Origin: Streptomyces ficellus
GTDB lineage: Bacteria > Actinomycetota > Actinomycetes > Streptomycetales > Streptomycetaceae
NCBI RefSeq assembly: GCF_030406405.1
Contig: NZ_JAUEPL010000012.1
Location: 1-64,000, forward strand
Length of the DNA: 64,000 bases
Reading direction: 5' to 3'
Shown: piece by piece, positions 16,644 to 27,001 of the stretch
Position numbering within the stretch: position 1 is the first letter of the stretch
Layout of the letters: each line of letters begins with the position of its first letter
Notes under the pieces: generated by a model
What the model was told of the DNA's origin: nothing
Seen by the model: the letters and a program-made list of their open reading frames with translations, nothing else
The model's database searches: none
Program-made: the position numbers and the translations under genes

Positions 16644-17702
16644 GTGATCACCATCGACAAGAAGACGGACGTCCCCGCCCCGCGCGGCGCTGAGGACAGC
16701 GGCGGTTCGCTGCTCGAAGTACGCGATCTGCACGTGGAGTTCCACACTCGTGACGGCGTGGCCAAGGCCGTCAACGGTGTCAATTACAGCGTGAACGCCG
16801 GAGAGACGCTGGCCGTGCTGGGCGAGTCCGGCTCAGGCAAGTCCGTCACCGCCCAGGCGATCATGGGCATCCTGGACATGCCGCCCGGCAGGATTCCGAA
16901 GGGAGAGATCCTCTTCCGCGGCGAGGACATGCTCAAGATGTCCTACGAGGAGCGGCGGAACATCCGCGGCCGGAAGATCGCGATGATCTTCCAGGACGCC
17001 CTGTCCTCCCTCAACCCCGTGCTGTCCGTGGGCTACCAGCTCGGCGAAATGTTCCGGGTGCACGAGGGCATGTCCAAGAAGCAGGCCAAGGCCAAGTCCA
17101 TCGAGCTGATGGACAAGGTCAAGATCCCGGCCGCGGCGGCCCGCGTCAACGACTACCCGCACCAGTTCTCCGGCGGTATGCGCCAGCGCATCATGATCGC
17201 CATGGCGCTGGCGCTGGAGCCTGACCTGATCATCGCCGACGAGCCGACCACCGCGCTCGACGTGACGGTCCAGGCGCAGGTCATGGACCTGCTCGCGGAC
17301 CTTCAGCGCGAGTACAACATGGGCCTGATCCTGATCACCCACGACCTCGGTGTGGTCGCCGACGTCGCCGACAAGATCGCGGTGATGTACGCCGGCCGGA
17401 TCGTCGAGCAGTCGCCGATCCACGAGCTGTACAAGCGGCCCGCCCACCCGTACACGCGTGGCCTGCTGGACTCCATTCCGCGCCTGGACCAGAAGGGCCA
17501 GGAGCTCTTCGCGATCAAGGGCCTGCCGCCCAACCTGCTGCACGTCCCGGCGGGCTGCGCCTTCAACCCGCGCTGTCCCAAGGCACAGGACGTCTGCCGT
17601 ACGGACTTCCCGGCCCTGGTGCCGGTGACCGAGCAGGACGGGACGGAACTGCCCGGCCGCCGCAGCGCGTGCCACTTCTGGAAGGAGACCATCCATGGCT
17701 GA
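16644..17702 (+). CDS. bldKD: Oligopeptide ABC transporter ATPase, DppD/OppD type
   Basis: A 352-residue ATPase. Walker A is GESGSGKS, the ABC signature is FSGGMRQR, Walker B is [13 protein letters not shown] and the H-loop is LITHDLG. The C-terminal oligopeptide/dipeptide extension has cysteines ([14 protein letters not shown]) that in some Opp ATPases bind an iron-sulfur cluster. The GTG at 16644 is chosen because GAGGGAGG lies just upstream and the N-terminal sequence then runs directly into the ABC domain. It overlaps the next ATPase by 8 bases. Symbol assigned by operon position relative to bldK. Confidence 0.9.
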   Translation: MITIDKKTDVPAPRGAEDSGGSLLEVRDLHVEFHTRDGVAKAVNGVNYSVNAGETLAVLGESGSGKSVTAQAIMGILDMPPGRIPKGEILFRGEDMLKMSYEERRNIRGRKIAMIFQDALSSLNPVLSVGYQLGEMFRVHEGMSKKQAKAKSIELMDKVKIPAAAARVNDYPHQFSGGMRQRIMIAMALALEPDLIIADEPTTALDVTVQAQVMDLLADLQREYNMGLILITHDLGVVADVADKIAVMYAGRIVEQSPIHELYKRPAHPYTRGLLDSIPRLDQKGQELFAIKGLPPNLLHVPAGCAFNPRCPKAQDVCRTDFPALVPVTEQDGTELPGRRSACHFWKETIHG

Positions 17703-18858
17703 GCTCAGCAAGGCCGCCACGTCGGCAGAGGGCGCGGCCGTGGACGCGACCCCCAGCGTCACCGAGGTCGAGACGGTCGAGGCGGCCACCGAGGCGGAGG
17801 CCGTAGCCGCTGTCGAGGCCCCCGTCGAGCGTGGTGAGCCGATCCTCCAGGTGCGCAACCTGGTCAAGCACTTCCCGCTGACCCAGGGCATCCTGTTCAA
17901 GAAGCAGGTCGGCGCGGTCAAGGCCGTGGACGGCATCTCCTTCGACCTCTACCAGGGGGAGACGCTCGGCATCGTCGGCGAGTCCGGCTGCGGCAAGTCG
18001 ACCGTGGCCAAGCTGCTGATGCTGCTGGAGACGGCGACCTCGGGCCAGGTCTTCTACAAGGGCCAGGACATCACCAAGCTGTCCGGGCGCGCGCTGAAGG
18101 CGGTCCGCCGCAACATCCAGATGGTGTTCCAGGACCCGTACACCTCCCTGAACCCCCGGATGACGGTCGGCGACATCATCGGCGAGCCCTACGAGATCCA
18201 CCCCGAGGTGGCCCCGAAGGGCGACCGGCGCCGCAAGGTGCAGGAGCTGCTCGATGTGGTCGGTCTGAACCCCGAGTACATCAACCGCTATCCGCACCAG
18301 TTCTCCGGCGGCCAGCGCCAGCGCATCGGCATCGCGCGCGGCCTGGCGCTCAACCCGGAGATCATCATCTGCGACGAGCCGGTCTCGGCGCTGGACGTCT
18401 CGGTGCAGGCGCAGGTGATCAACCTGATGGAGAAGCTCCAGGACGAGTTCAACCTGTCGTACCTCTTCATCGCGCACGACCTGTCGATCGTCCGGCACAT
18501 CTCCGACCGGGTCGGCGTGATGTACCTGGGCAAGATGGCCGAGATCGGTACGGACGTACAGATCTACGACCACCCGACGCACCCCTACACCCAGGCCCTG
18601 CTGTCGGCCGTCCCGGTCCCCGACCCGGAGGCCCGCGAGGGCCGCGAGCGGATCATCCTCACCGGTGACGTCCCCTCGCCGGCGAACCCGCCGTCCGGCT
18701 GCCGCTTCCGTACGCGGTGCTGGAAGGCGGAGGACAAGTGCGCCGCCGAGGCGCCGCTGCTGGCGGTCCCGGAGCGGTTCCAGGGCTCCGACAGCCCGGC
18801 GGCGCACGAGTCGGCGTGCCACTTCGCCGAGGAGAAGGACGTCGTCCACGCGGCGTAA
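17695..18858 (+). CDS. bldKE: Oligopeptide ABC transporter ATPase, DppF/OppF type
   Basis: A 387-residue ATPase, partner of the preceding one. Walker [10 protein letters not shown], signature FSGGQRQR, Walker [14 protein letters not shown], and C-terminal [14 protein letters not shown]. An extra acidic N-terminal stretch of about 50 residues (Ala/Glu/Thr/Val-rich) precedes the ABC domain and is absent from the paralogue at 23510, so it is a disordered add-on. It shares an 83-base identical stretch with that paralogue. Last gene of the first operon, followed by a hairpin. Confidence 0.9.
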   Translation: MAELSKAATSAEGAAVDATPSVTEVETVEAATEAEAVAAVEAPVERGEPILQVRNLVKHFPLTQGILFKKQVGAVKAVDGISFDLYQGETLGIVGESGCGKSTVAKLLMLLETATSGQVFYKGQDITKLSGRALKAVRRNIQMVFQDPYTSLNPRMTVGDIIGEPYEIHPEVAPKGDRRRKVQELLDVVGLNPEYINRYPHQFSGGQRQRIGIARGLALNPEIIICDEPVSALDVSVQAQVINLMEKLQDEFNLSYLFIAHDLSIVRHISDRVGVMYLGKMAEIGTDVQIYDHPTHPYTQALLSAVPVPDPEAREGRERIILTGDVPSPANPPSGCRFRTRCWKAEDKCAAEAPLLAVPERFQGSDSPAAHESACHFAEEKDVVHAA

Positions 18859-18878
18859 GCCTGTGCGGTACGTGTACG

Positions 18879-18913
18879 AGGGCGCCCTGGGCCGATCCGG
18901 CCCGGGGCGCCCT
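18879..18913 (+). terminator. Terminator of the first peptide-transport operon
   Basis: Sixteen-base arms (18879-18894 and 18898-18913, one mismatch) with a three-base loop, 21 bases after the stop codon, separating the two tandem transporter operons. Confidence 0.75.
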
Positions 18914-19024
18914 CCCGCATGCGGGTGGTCGGCCGCCCGGACGGGCGGGTAAAGAGTGCGCTATCGGTGCGTATGGGGTGGTATGTGGGCCTAGGCCGAG
19001 ACCGAGGACCAACGGGAGGCACCC

Positions 19025-20644
19025 ATGCGCGGAGCCACGCACGCCAAGTGGGCCGCAGGTGCGGCGGCCGTCGCCCTCGTGGCGACCGCCTGCGGCGGCG
19101 GCGCGGGCAGCGGTGGCGCCGACGGCATCCTCAGCTCCTCCTGGGGCGACCCGCAGAACCCCATCGAGCCGGCCAACACCAATGAGGTCCAGGGCGGCAA
19201 GGTCCTCGACATGATCTTCCGGGGCCTGAAGCGGTACGACCCGAAGACCGGCGAGGCCAAGGACATGGTCGCCGAGCGGATCGAGACGACCGACTCACGC
19301 AACTTCACCATCACCCTCAAACCCGGCTGGACGTTCAGCAACGGCGAGCCGGTCACCGCCAAGTCCTTCACCGACGCCTGGAACTACGGCGCCCACGTCG
19401 GCAACAAGCAGGCCAACGCGCCCTTCTTCAGCGACATCGTCGGCTACGACGACGTCCACCCCGCCTCCGGAAACCCCCGGGCCAAGACGATGAGGGGCCT
19501 GGTCGTCAAGAACGACCGCACCTTCACCGTCGCCCTGAAGGACACGTTCTCCTCCTGGCCCGAGACCCTCGGCTACCAGGCGTTCGTCCCGCTGCCCCGG
19601 GTGTTCTTCACCGACCACGACGCCTGGCTGAACAAGCCCATCGGCAACGGCCCCTACACCGTCGAGTCGTACGCCAAGGGCAGCGGCATGAAGCTGCGCA
19701 GGTGGGACGGGTACAAGGGGGACGACAAGGCGAAGAACGGCGGTGTGGACCTCACCGTCTACACCGACAACAACACCGCCTACACCGACCTGATGGCCGG
19801 CAACCTCGACCTCGTCGACGACGTACCGGCCCAGCAGCTCAAGAACGTCAGGAACGACCTCGGCGACCGCTACGTCAACCAGCCGGCCCTCATCATCCAG
19901 ACCCTGGTCTTCCCGATGTACCGGCCGGAGTGGTCCAAGCCCGGCATGGAGAAGGTCCGCCGCGGGCTGTCCATGGCGATCAACCGCAAAGAGATCACCC
20001 AGCAGATCTTCCAGCGGACCCGTACGCCCACCAAGGACTGGACCTCGCCCGCTCTCGGCCGGGACGGCGGCTACGAGGACATGTGCGGCGACGCGTGCGC
20101 GTACAACCCCGCCCAGGCCAAGAAGCTCATCCAGGAGGGCGGCGGCCTGCCCGGCGGCAAGCTGACGCTCACCTCCAACGTGGACACCGGCTCCCACCGC
20201 GCCTGGATGGACGCGGTCTGCAACAGCGTCAACAACGCGCTCGGCCGGGGCGCCGTCTGCACCGTCAACCCCGTCGGCACCTTCGCCGACTTCCGTAACC
20301 AGCAGACCGCGTTCCGGCTCACCGGCCCCTTCCGCTCCGGCTGGCAGGCCGACTACCCGCTCATCCAGAACTTCCTGGAGCCGCTCTACTACACCGGCGG
20401 CTCCTCCAACTACGGCAAGTTCAGCGACAAGCGGTTCGACGCGCTCGTCGACAAGGCCAACCGCGAGACCGACCGGGCAGCGGCCGTCAAGGACTTCCAG
20501 GCCGCCGAGCGCATCCTCGCCGCACAGATGCCCGCCATTCCCCTCTGGTACCAGAACGGCAGCGCCGGCTGGTCCGACCGGCTCTCCGACGTGACCCTGA
20601 ACCAGTTCAGCGTCCCGGTCTACGACCAGATCAAGGTCAGCTGA
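19025..20644 (+). CDS. Oligopeptide-binding lipoprotein of the second transport operon
   Basis: A 539-residue SBP-family-5 lipoprotein, paralogous to the protein at 13028. Signal peptide with lipid-modified C23 (LVATAC). Typical motifs are NPIEPANTNEVQGG, KPGWTFSNGEPVTAKSF, NKPIGNGPYTVESY and FRSGWQADYPLIQNF. ATG start with GGGAGG upstream. The N-terminal MRGA-HAKWAAGA pattern is shared with the BldKB-type protein, supporting duplication of a whole operon, but the mature domains have diverged, so substrates probably differ (inference). It is 22 bases from its permease gene, without the palindrome found in the first operon. Confidence 0.9.
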   Translation: MRGATHAKWAAGAAAVALVATACGGGAGSGGADGILSSSWGDPQNPIEPANTNEVQGGKVLDMIFRGLKRYDPKTGEAKDMVAERIETTDSRNFTITLKPGWTFSNGEPVTAKSFTDAWNYGAHVGNKQANAPFFSDIVGYDDVHPASGNPRAKTMRGLVVKNDRTFTVALKDTFSSWPETLGYQAFVPLPRVFFTDHDAWLNKPIGNGPYTVESYAKGSGMKLRRWDGYKGDDKAKNGGVDLTVYTDNNTAYTDLMAGNLDLVDDVPAQQLKNVRNDLGDRYVNQPALIIQTLVFPMYRPEWSKPGMEKVRRGLSMAINRKEITQQIFQRTRTPTKDWTSPALGRDGGYEDMCGDACAYNPAQAKKLIQEGGGLPGGKLTLTSNVDTGSHRAWMDAVCNSVNNALGRGAVCTVNPVGTFADFRNQQTAFRLTGPFRSGWQADYPLIQNFLEPLYYTGGSSNYGKFSDKRFDALVDKANRETDRAAAVKDFQAAERILAAQMPAIPLWYQNGSAGWSDRLSDVTLNQFSVPVYDQIKVS

Positions 20645-20666
20645 CGCCAACCCCTTTGGAGCTCCC

Positions 20667-21590
20667 ATGGGGCGCTATGTGATCCGGCGGCTGCTCCAGA
20701 TGATCCCGGTGTTCATCGGCAGCACGTTCCTCATCTTCTTCATGGTGTACGCGCTGGGCGACCCGGTCGCGGCACTCTTCGGCGACAAGGCGCCCGACCC
20801 CGCCACCGCCGCCCGCATCCGCAAGGACCTCCACCTCGACCAGCCGCTGTGGAAGCAGTACCTGCTCTACATGGGGGCCATCTTCCAGGGCGACTTCGGC
20901 ACCGCGTTCAACGGGCAGAAGGTCACCGAGCTGATGGCCGCCGCCTTCCCCGTCACCCTGCGGCTCACCCTCGTCGCCATCGTCATCGAGGTCATCATCG
21001 GCATCACGCTCGGCGTCATCAGCGGCCTCAGGCGCGGCCGCCCCCTCGACACCGGGCTGCTGGTCCTCACGCTCGTCGTCATCTCCGTCCCCACCTTCGT
21101 CTCCGGCTACCTCCTCCAGTTCCTCCTGGGCGTGAAATGGGGCTGGGTACGCCCCTCGGTCTCCTCCGACGCCCGCCTCGACGAGCTGATCCTCCCGGGC
21201 ATCGTCCTCGCCCTGGTCTCCCTCGCCTACGTCACCCGGCTCAGCCGCACGTCCATCGCCGAGAACGTCCGCGCCGACTACGTCCGCACCGCCATCGCCA
21301 AGGGCCTGCCGCGCCACCGGGTGATCACCCGCCACCTGCTGCGCAACTCGCTCATCCCGGTCGTCACCTTCATCGGCGCCGACATCGGCTCCCTGATGGG
21401 CGGCGCCATCGTCACCGAGCGGATCTTCAACATCCACGGCGTGGGCTACCAGCTCTACCAGGGCATCCTGCGCAACAACGCGCCGACCGTCGTCGGCTTC
21501 GTGACGATCCTGGTGATCGTCTTCCTGGTGGCGAACCTGCTCGTCGACCTGCTCTACGCGGTCCTGGACCCGAGGATCCGTTATGCCTGA
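20667..21590 (+). CDS. Oligopeptide ABC permease, DppB/OppB type (second operon)
   Basis: A 307-residue six-helix permease, paralogue of the gene at 14763. Coupling motif RTAIAKGLPRHRVITRHLLR; C-terminal LVDLLYAVLDPRIRYA is identical to the first copy. ATG start with GGAG upstream. The final 56 bases around the stop are identical, including silent positions, to the end of the first permease gene, and the same 8-base ATGCCTGA overlap links it to the next gene. Confidence 0.92.
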   Translation: MGRYVIRRLLQMIPVFIGSTFLIFFMVYALGDPVAALFGDKAPDPATAARIRKDLHLDQPLWKQYLLYMGAIFQGDFGTAFNGQKVTELMAAAFPVTLRLTLVAIVIEVIIGITLGVISGLRRGRPLDTGLLVLTLVVISVPTFVSGYLLQFLLGVKWGWVRPSVSSDARLDELILPGIVLALVSLAYVTRLSRTSIAENVRADYVRTAIAKGLPRHRVITRHLLRNSLIPVVTFIGADIGSLMGGAIVTERIFNIHGVGYQLYQGILRNNAPTVVGFVTILVIVFLVANLLVDLLYAVLDPRIRYA

Positions 21591-22536
21591 GCCGTACGAG
21601 AACGCCAAGGAAGCCATCGCCCCCACGGGCGCGGGCGGCGCCATGGACCTCGCCATGAGCGAGGCCGAAACCGTCCGCGCAGACGGGCGCGGGCCCCGCA
21701 GCCTGTGGTCCGACGCCTGGCACCAGCTGCGCCGCGACCCCGTCTTCCTCGTCTCCGCGGCGCTGATCGTCTTCCTCGTCCTGATCGCCCTGTGGCCCCA
21801 GATCCTCACCAGCGCCGACCCGCTCCGCTGCGACCTGTCCAAGTCGCAGCAGGGCGCCGCCCCCGGCCACCCCTTCGGGTACGACACCCAGGGCTGTGAC
21901 GTGTACACGCGTACGGTGTACGGGGCCCGCGCCTCCATCACCGTGGGCGTCTGCGCCACCGTCGGCGCCGCGCTGCTCGGCAGCCTGCTCGGCGGGCTCG
22001 CCGGGTTCTTCGGCGGCTGGTGGGACGCCCTGCTGTCCCGGATCGCCGACGTGTTCTTCGGCATCCCCGTCATCCTGGGCGGCCTGGTCTTCCTGTCCGT
22101 CGTCACCAGCTCCACGGTGTGGCCGGTGGTCGGCTTCATCGTGCTGCTCGGCTGGCCCCAGGTCGCCCGGATCGCGCGGGGCGCGGTCATCACCGCCAAG
22201 CAGCACGACTATGTGCAGGCCGCGCGGGCGCTGGGCGCGGGCAGCGCGCGGATGCTGCTGCGGCACGTGGCTCCCAACGCCGTCGCGCCGGTGATCGTCG
22301 TGGCGACCATCGCACTCGGGACGTACATCGCGCTGGAGGCCACGCTGTCGTTCCTGGGCGTCGGGCTGCGGCCGCCCACCGTCTCGTGGGGCATCGACAT
22401 CTCCAACGCCGCCCCGCAGATCCGCAACGCCCCGCACATGCTGCTGTGGCCGGCCGGTGCCCTCAGCGTCACGGTGCTCGCGTTCATCATGCTCGGCGAC
22501 GCGGTGCGCGACGCCCTCGACCCCAAGCTCCGGTAG
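21583..22536 (+). CDS. Oligopeptide ABC permease, DppC/OppC type (second operon)
   Basis: A 317-residue permease. N-terminal acidic cytoplasmic segment, then SLWSDAWHQLRRDPVFLVS as in the first-operon copy, GYDTQGCDVYTRTVYGAR, and coupling motif DYVQAARALGAGSARMLLRH. Two extra cysteines (near LRCDLSK and TQGCDV) are not in the paralogue. Six bases separate it from the first ATPase. Confidence 0.92.
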   Translation: MPEPYENAKEAIAPTGAGGAMDLAMSEAETVRADGRGPRSLWSDAWHQLRRDPVFLVSAALIVFLVLIALWPQILTSADPLRCDLSKSQQGAAPGHPFGYDTQGCDVYTRTVYGARASITVGVCATVGAALLGSLLGGLAGFFGGWWDALLSRIADVFFGIPVILGGLVFLSVVTSSTVWPVVGFIVLLGWPQVARIARGAVITAKQHDYVQAARALGAGSARMLLRHVAPNAVAPVIVVATIALGTYIALEATLSFLGVGLRPPTVSWGIDISNAAPQIRNAPHMLLWPAGALSVTVLAFIMLGDAVRDALDPKLR

Positions 22537-22542
22537 GCCCTC

Positions 22543-23526
22543 ATGCTGCTCGAAGTCCGTGACCTGTACGTCGAGTTCCGTACGCGGGAGGGAATCGCGC
22601 ACGCCGTCAACGGCGTCTCGTACGCGGTCGACGCGGGCGAGACCCTCGCCGTGCTCGGCGAGTCCGGCTCCGGCAAGTCCGTCACCGCGCAGGCCGTCAT
22701 GGGCATCCTCGACATGCCGCCCGGCCGGATCACCGGCGGCGAGATCCTCTTCCAGGGCAGGGACCTGCTCACCCTCAAGGAGGACGAGCGGCGCAAGGTG
22801 CGGGGCGCGCGGATGGCGATGATCTTCCAGGACGCGCTGTCCGCCCTGAACCCGGTGCTCAGCGTGGGCGACCAGCTCGGCGAGATGTTCGTCGTCCACC
22901 GCGGTATGTCGAAGAAGGACGCCCGCGCGAAGGCGATCGAGCTGATGGACCGGGTCCGTATCCCGGCCGCCCGCGAACGGGTCGGCCAGTACCCCCACCA
23001 GTTCTCCGGCGGTATGCGCCAGCGCATCATGATCGCGATGGCCATGGCCCTCGAACCTGCGCTGATCATCGCCGACGAGCCGACCACCGCCCTCGACGTC
23101 ACCGTCCAGGCCCAGGTCATGGAGCTGCTGGCCGAGCTTCAGCGGGAACTCGACATGGGTCTGATCCTCATCACCCACGACCTGGGCGTCGTCGCCGACG
23201 TCGCCGACCGCATCGCCGTCATGTACGCCGGGCGGATCATCGAGACCGCCCCCGTCCACGACATCTACAAGGCGGCCGCTCACCCCTACACCCAAGGCCT
23301 CCTGGACTCCATCCCGCGCCTGCACCACAAGGGCCGGGAGCTGTACGCGATCAAGGGCCTGCCGCCCAGCCTGCTGGACATCCCGCCCGGCTGCGCCTTC
23401 CACCCGCGCTGCCCGCGCGCCCGGGACGTGTGCCGCACCGACGTACCGCCGCTGCACCCGGTCGCCCCCGACCGGCGCAGCGCCTGCCACTTCTGGAAGG
23501 AGACCCTCGATGCCTCCCATTCTTGA
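22543..23526 (+). CDS. Oligopeptide ABC transporter ATPase, DppD/OppD type (second operon)
   Basis: A 327-residue ATPase with Walker A GESGSGKS, signature FSGGMRQR, Walker [15 protein letters not shown]-loop ITHDLG and C-terminal [14 protein letters not shown]. It begins directly at the ABC domain ([12 protein letters not shown]) without the N-terminal leader of its paralogue at 16644. Its 3' end overlaps the next ATPase gene by 17 bases. Confidence 0.91.
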   Translation: MLLEVRDLYVEFRTREGIAHAVNGVSYAVDAGETLAVLGESGSGKSVTAQAVMGILDMPPGRITGGEILFQGRDLLTLKEDERRKVRGARMAMIFQDALSALNPVLSVGDQLGEMFVVHRGMSKKDARAKAIELMDRVRIPAARERVGQYPHQFSGGMRQRIMIAMAMALEPALIIADEPTTALDVTVQAQVMELLAELQRELDMGLILITHDLGVVADVADRIAVMYAGRIIETAPVHDIYKAAAHPYTQGLLDSIPRLHHKGRELYAIKGLPPSLLDIPPGCAFHPRCPRARDVCRTDVPPLHPVAPDRRSACHFWKETLDASHS

Positions 23527-24538
23527 GGTGCGCGGCCTGGTCAAGCACTACCCGCTCACCCGGGGCGTGCTGTTCAAGAAGCGGATCGGGGCGGTCAAAG
23601 CGGTCGACGGCGTCGACTTCGAGCTGGCCGCCGGCGAGACGCTGGGCATCGTGGGGGAGTCGGGCTGCGGCAAGTCCACGGTCGCCAAGATGCTCGTCGG
23701 CCTGGAGCGGCCGACGGCCGGACAGATCCTGTACAAGGGCGAGGACCTCGCCGCGCTGTCGGGCCGCGCGCTGAAGGCGGTCCGCCGCAACATCCAGATG
23801 GTGTTCCAGGACCCGTACACCTCCCTGAACCCCCGGATGACGGTCGGTGACATCATCGGCGAGCCCTACGAGATCCACCCCGAAGTGGCCCCCAAGGGCG
23901 ACCGCCGCCGAAGGGTGCGGGAACTGCTGGACGTCGTCGGGCTCAACCCCGAGTACATCAACCGCTATCCGCACCAGTTCTCCGGCGGCCAGCGCCAGCG
24001 CATCGGCATCGCCCGGGGCCTCGCGCTCCGGCCGGAGATCATCGTGGCCGACGAGCCGGTCTCGGCCCTCGACGTCTCCGTACAGGCGCAGGTCGTGAAC
24101 CTGCTGGAGCGTCTTCAGGGCGAATTCGGACTGTCGTACGTGTTCATCGCCCATGACCTGTCGGTCGTGCGGCACATCGCCGACCGGGTGGGCGTGATGT
24201 ACCTCGGGCGGATCGTCGAGACCGGTACGGACGCGGAGATCTACGACCACCCCACGCACCCGTACACCCAGGCCCTGCTGTCGGCCGTCCCGGTCCCCGA
24301 CCCGGACGCCCGGGAGCGGCGCGAGAGGATCCTGCTCACCGGGGACGTACCGTCGCCCACGAACATCCCCTCCGGCTGCCGCTTCCGCACCCGCTGCTGG
24401 AAGGCGCGCGAGCGGTGCGCCCTGGAGGTCCCGGCGCTGGCGGTCCCGGCGGCGCTCCATGACGTCGCCACGCCGGCCCGGCACCGCTCGGCGTGCCATT
24501 TCGCCGACGAGAAGCACATCGTCCTCGGCGGCGCATAG
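23510..24538 (+). CDS. Oligopeptide ABC transporter ATPase, DppF/OppF type (second operon)
   Basis: A 342-residue ATPase with Walker [10 protein letters not shown], signature FSGGQRQR, Walker [14 protein letters not shown] and C-terminal [14 protein letters not shown]. It lacks the acidic extension of the paralogue at 17695. Bases 23765-23847 match 18088-18170 exactly, including wobble positions. Last gene of the second operon; a convergent S9 peptidase follows beyond a hairpin. Confidence 0.91.
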   Translation: MPPILEVRGLVKHYPLTRGVLFKKRIGAVKAVDGVDFELAAGETLGIVGESGCGKSTVAKMLVGLERPTAGQILYKGEDLAALSGRALKAVRRNIQMVFQDPYTSLNPRMTVGDIIGEPYEIHPEVAPKGDRRRRVRELLDVVGLNPEYINRYPHQFSGGQRQRIGIARGLALRPEIIVADEPVSALDVSVQAQVVNLLERLQGEFGLSYVFIAHDLSVVRHIADRVGVMYLGRIVETGTDAEIYDHPTHPYTQALLSAVPVPDPDARERRERILLTGDVPSPTNIPSGCRFRTRCWKARERCALEVPALAVPAALHDVATPARHRSACHFADEKHIVLGGA

Positions 24539-24660
24539 GGCGGGGCGACATAGGGTCTGAGGAGCCCTCAATTCCGTTAACAAGTCGGTCACTCTGCCGA
24601 ACCCGTACCGATATACGGACGCGTCAGTCTGAGCGGCGTACGGCCGTGCGGGTGCCGTGG

Positions 24661-24694
24661 ACCGGCCGGGGCGCGCCATGTCGCCCCGGCCGGT
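24661..24694. terminator. Bidirectional hairpin terminator
   Basis: Perfect 13-base arms (24661-24673 and 24682-24694), 8-base loop, between the second transporter operon and the convergent peptidase gene. Confidence 0.75.
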
Positions 24695-24714
24695 CGTCGC
24701 TTCCCGGCCCCGCA

Positions 24715-26844
24715 TCACGCCATGTTCAGCGACCGCTTCAGGAAGTCCACCTGGAGCAGCAGCAGGTTCTCGGCCACCTGCTCCTGTGGCGTCATATGCG
24801 TCACGCCCGTCAGCGGCAGCACCTCATGGGGTCGGCCCGCGGCCAGCAGCGCCGACGACAGCCGTAGCGTGTGTGCCGCCACCACATTGTCGTCCGCCAG
24901 ACCATGGATGATCATCAGCGGCCGGGTGGGGTTCTCCGGCGCCGACAGACCATCGTCCGTGATCAGCGAGTTCGCCGCGTACACCTCCGGGGCCTCCTGC
25001 GGGAGGCCCAGATATCGCTCCATGTAGTGCGTGTCGTACAGCCGCAGGTCGGACATCGGCGCCCCCGCCACCGCCGCGTGGAACACATCGGGCCGCCGCA
25101 GCACCGCCATCGCGGCCAGATAGCCACCGAACGACCAGCCGCGCATCGCCACCCGCTCCAGGTCCAGCGGGAACCGGCCGGCCAGCCCGTGCAGCGCCTC
25201 GATCTGGTCGTCCAGCGTCAGCGTCAGCCGGTCCTTGATCGCCTTCTCCCAGCCCGGCGAGCGGCCCGGCGCGCCCCGCCCGTCCGCCACGACCACCGCG
25301 AAACCCTGCTCGGCGAACCACTGGGAGGTCAGGTGCGGATTGTGCGCCGCCACCACGCGCTGCCCGTGCGGCCCGCCGTACGGGTCCAGCAGCACCGGCA
25401 GCGGCTCGTCCCCCTCCCGGTAGGTGCTGGGCAGCAGCACCGCGCACGGGATGCGGTGCGGACCCGACTCGGTGAGCGTCAGGCGCGGCGAGAGCACCGG
25501 CTTCTCCGCGTACGAGGCCACCTCGGCCACCTGCTTGCCGTCCCGCAGCACCCGCACGGTCGTGCCCGGCTCGCCGGGCCGCGCCGACGCCAGTACCGTC
25601 ACCGCGCCGCAGCGCACCGCCGCGTGGATGCCGGGCCCTTCGGAGACGCGCTCCACGCCCAGTTCGTTGACCCGGTACACATGAATCTCGCCAATTTCCG
25701 CCTCCGCGGCCTCCTCGCCCGCCGACGCCGACACCAGCACGTCGTTGTCGCCGACGTCCAGTACCGAGCGGAGGTGGAGCCCCCCACGTGTCAGCGGCCG
25801 GTCACCGACCGCCAGCACCCGCGCCCCGCCCTCGTCGGCGATCCGCACCAGCCGCCCGTCCGGAGCCCACGCCGGCACCCCGGCGAGCAGCTCCAGCCAG
25901 TCCGGGTCCTCGTCCACATGCACCGTGCGCGTCGTACCCGACGCCGTGTCCACCGCCAAGTACAGCTGAGTGCGCTGGTCACGGGCCTGCACCAGCAGCA
26001 GCGGCGCCCCGGCCGGTGACCAGTGCACCCGCGCCAGGTACGGATAGCGCCGCCGGTCCCACTCCACCTCCGTACGCGTCCCGTCCAGGCCGATCAGACA
26101 GAGCGTCACCTCCGCGTCGGCCGTCCCGGCGGCCGGGTAGGCGACCTTCACCGGCTCCCGGTCCGGATGCGCCGGGTCGGCGATCCACCAGCGCTGTACG
26201 GGGCTGTCGTCGGCCCGCGCGACCAGCAGCCGGTCCGACTCGGGCGACCACCAGAAGCCCCGCGAACGGCCCATCTCCTCGGCCGCGATGAACTCCGCGA
26301 GCCCGTAGGTGACGCCCTCCGCCTCCGGCTCGGCCAGCGCCCTGTCATCGCCCTCGCCCCCGGCGCCCGTCACCCGCAGGGCGCCTCCCGCCACGTACGC
26401 GACATGCCGCCCGTCGGGCGACGGCCGCGGGTCGATCACCGGTCCCCGTACGGGCAGTTCACGCGCCGTCCCGGCCCGCAGCTCCGCCACGAACAGCCGC
26501 CCCGACAGCGCGAACGCCGCCAACTCCACCGCACCGTCCACCGCGTACGCCACGATGCCGCCCGCCCCCTCGCGGCTGCGCTCGCGGCGCGCCCGCTCCT
26601 CGGGCGACAGCTTCTCCTCGGCGCCGCCCAGCAGCGCCTCGGGGTCGGCGGCCACGCGCTCACGCACGGGGCCGTCCAGGTCGAGCACCCACAGCCGGTT
26701 GGCTCTGTGGGTCCCGGAAGGGGAGCGGAGGAACACGACCCGAGAACCGTCGGGCGACACGGTGAACGCCCGGGGAACACCGAGGGTGTAGCGCTGTGTC
26801 CTGGCGTACTGGCGGGGAAATGAGAGCTGTTGCCTGGAGGTCAT
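24715..26844 (-). CDS. S9 family prolyl oligopeptidase / dipeptidyl-peptidase IV-like
   Basis: A 709-residue serine peptidase. The N-terminal two thirds resemble the DPP-IV propeller (repeated short TolB-like motifs such as SPDGSRVVFL, SPDGRHVAYV, WSPESDRLLV). The C-terminal alpha/beta-hydrolase domain has nucleophile S571 in GWSFGGY, D651 in LADDNV and H683 in GVTHM. No signal peptide, so cytoplasmic. The ATG at 26844 (MTSRQQLSFP) is preferred over an in-frame start 15 codons earlier because homologues begin near there. It cleaves short peptides, often after proline. Lying tail-to-tail with two oligopeptide importers, it may degrade or process the imported peptides (inference). Confidence 0.9.
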   Translation of the reverse strand: MTSRQQLSFPRQYARTQRYTLGVPRAFTVSPDGSRVVFLRSPSGTHRANRLWVLDLDGPVRERVAADPEALLGGAEEKLSPEERARRERSREGAGGIVAYAVDGAVELAAFALSGRLFVAELRAGTARELPVRGPVIDPRPSPDGRHVAYVAGGALRVTGAGGEGDDRALAEPEAEGVTYGLAEFIAAEEMGRSRGFWWSPESDRLLVARADDSPVQRWWIADPAHPDREPVKVAYPAAGTADAEVTLCLIGLDGTRTEVEWDRRRYPYLARVHWSPAGAPLLLVQARDQRTQLYLAVDTASGTTRTVHVDEDPDWLELLAGVPAWAPDGRLVRIADEGGARVLAVGDRPLTRGGLHLRSVLDVGDNDVLVSASAGEEAAEAEIGEIHVYRVNELGVERVSEGPGIHAAVRCGAVTVLASARPGEPGTTVRVLRDGKQVAEVASYAEKPVLSPRLTLTESGPHRIPCAVLLPSTYREGDEPLPVLLDPYGGPHGQRVVAAHNPHLTSQWFAEQGFAVVVADGRGAPGRSPGWEKAIKDRLTLTLDDQIEALHGLAGRFPLDLERVAMRGWSFGGYLAAMAVLRRPDVFHAAVAGAPMSDLRLYDTHYMERYLGLPQEAPEVYAANSLITDDGLSAPENPTRPLMIIHGLADDNVVAAHTLRLSSALLAAGRPHEVLPLTGVTHMTPQEQVAENLLLLQVDFLKRSLNMA

Positions 26845-27001
26845 ACGACCGAAACTAGCGGTCGTGCGCCCCCATGTGCTGCCGTGCACCGATCGATGCG
26901 TGGGAACGGATAGTTATGATCCGTAGCACCAGGTGGGTATGAACCCTCCGGCACATGCGCCCTGCCCGGTCCGGAACGAATATGTATGGAGGTGAACCGC
27001 C

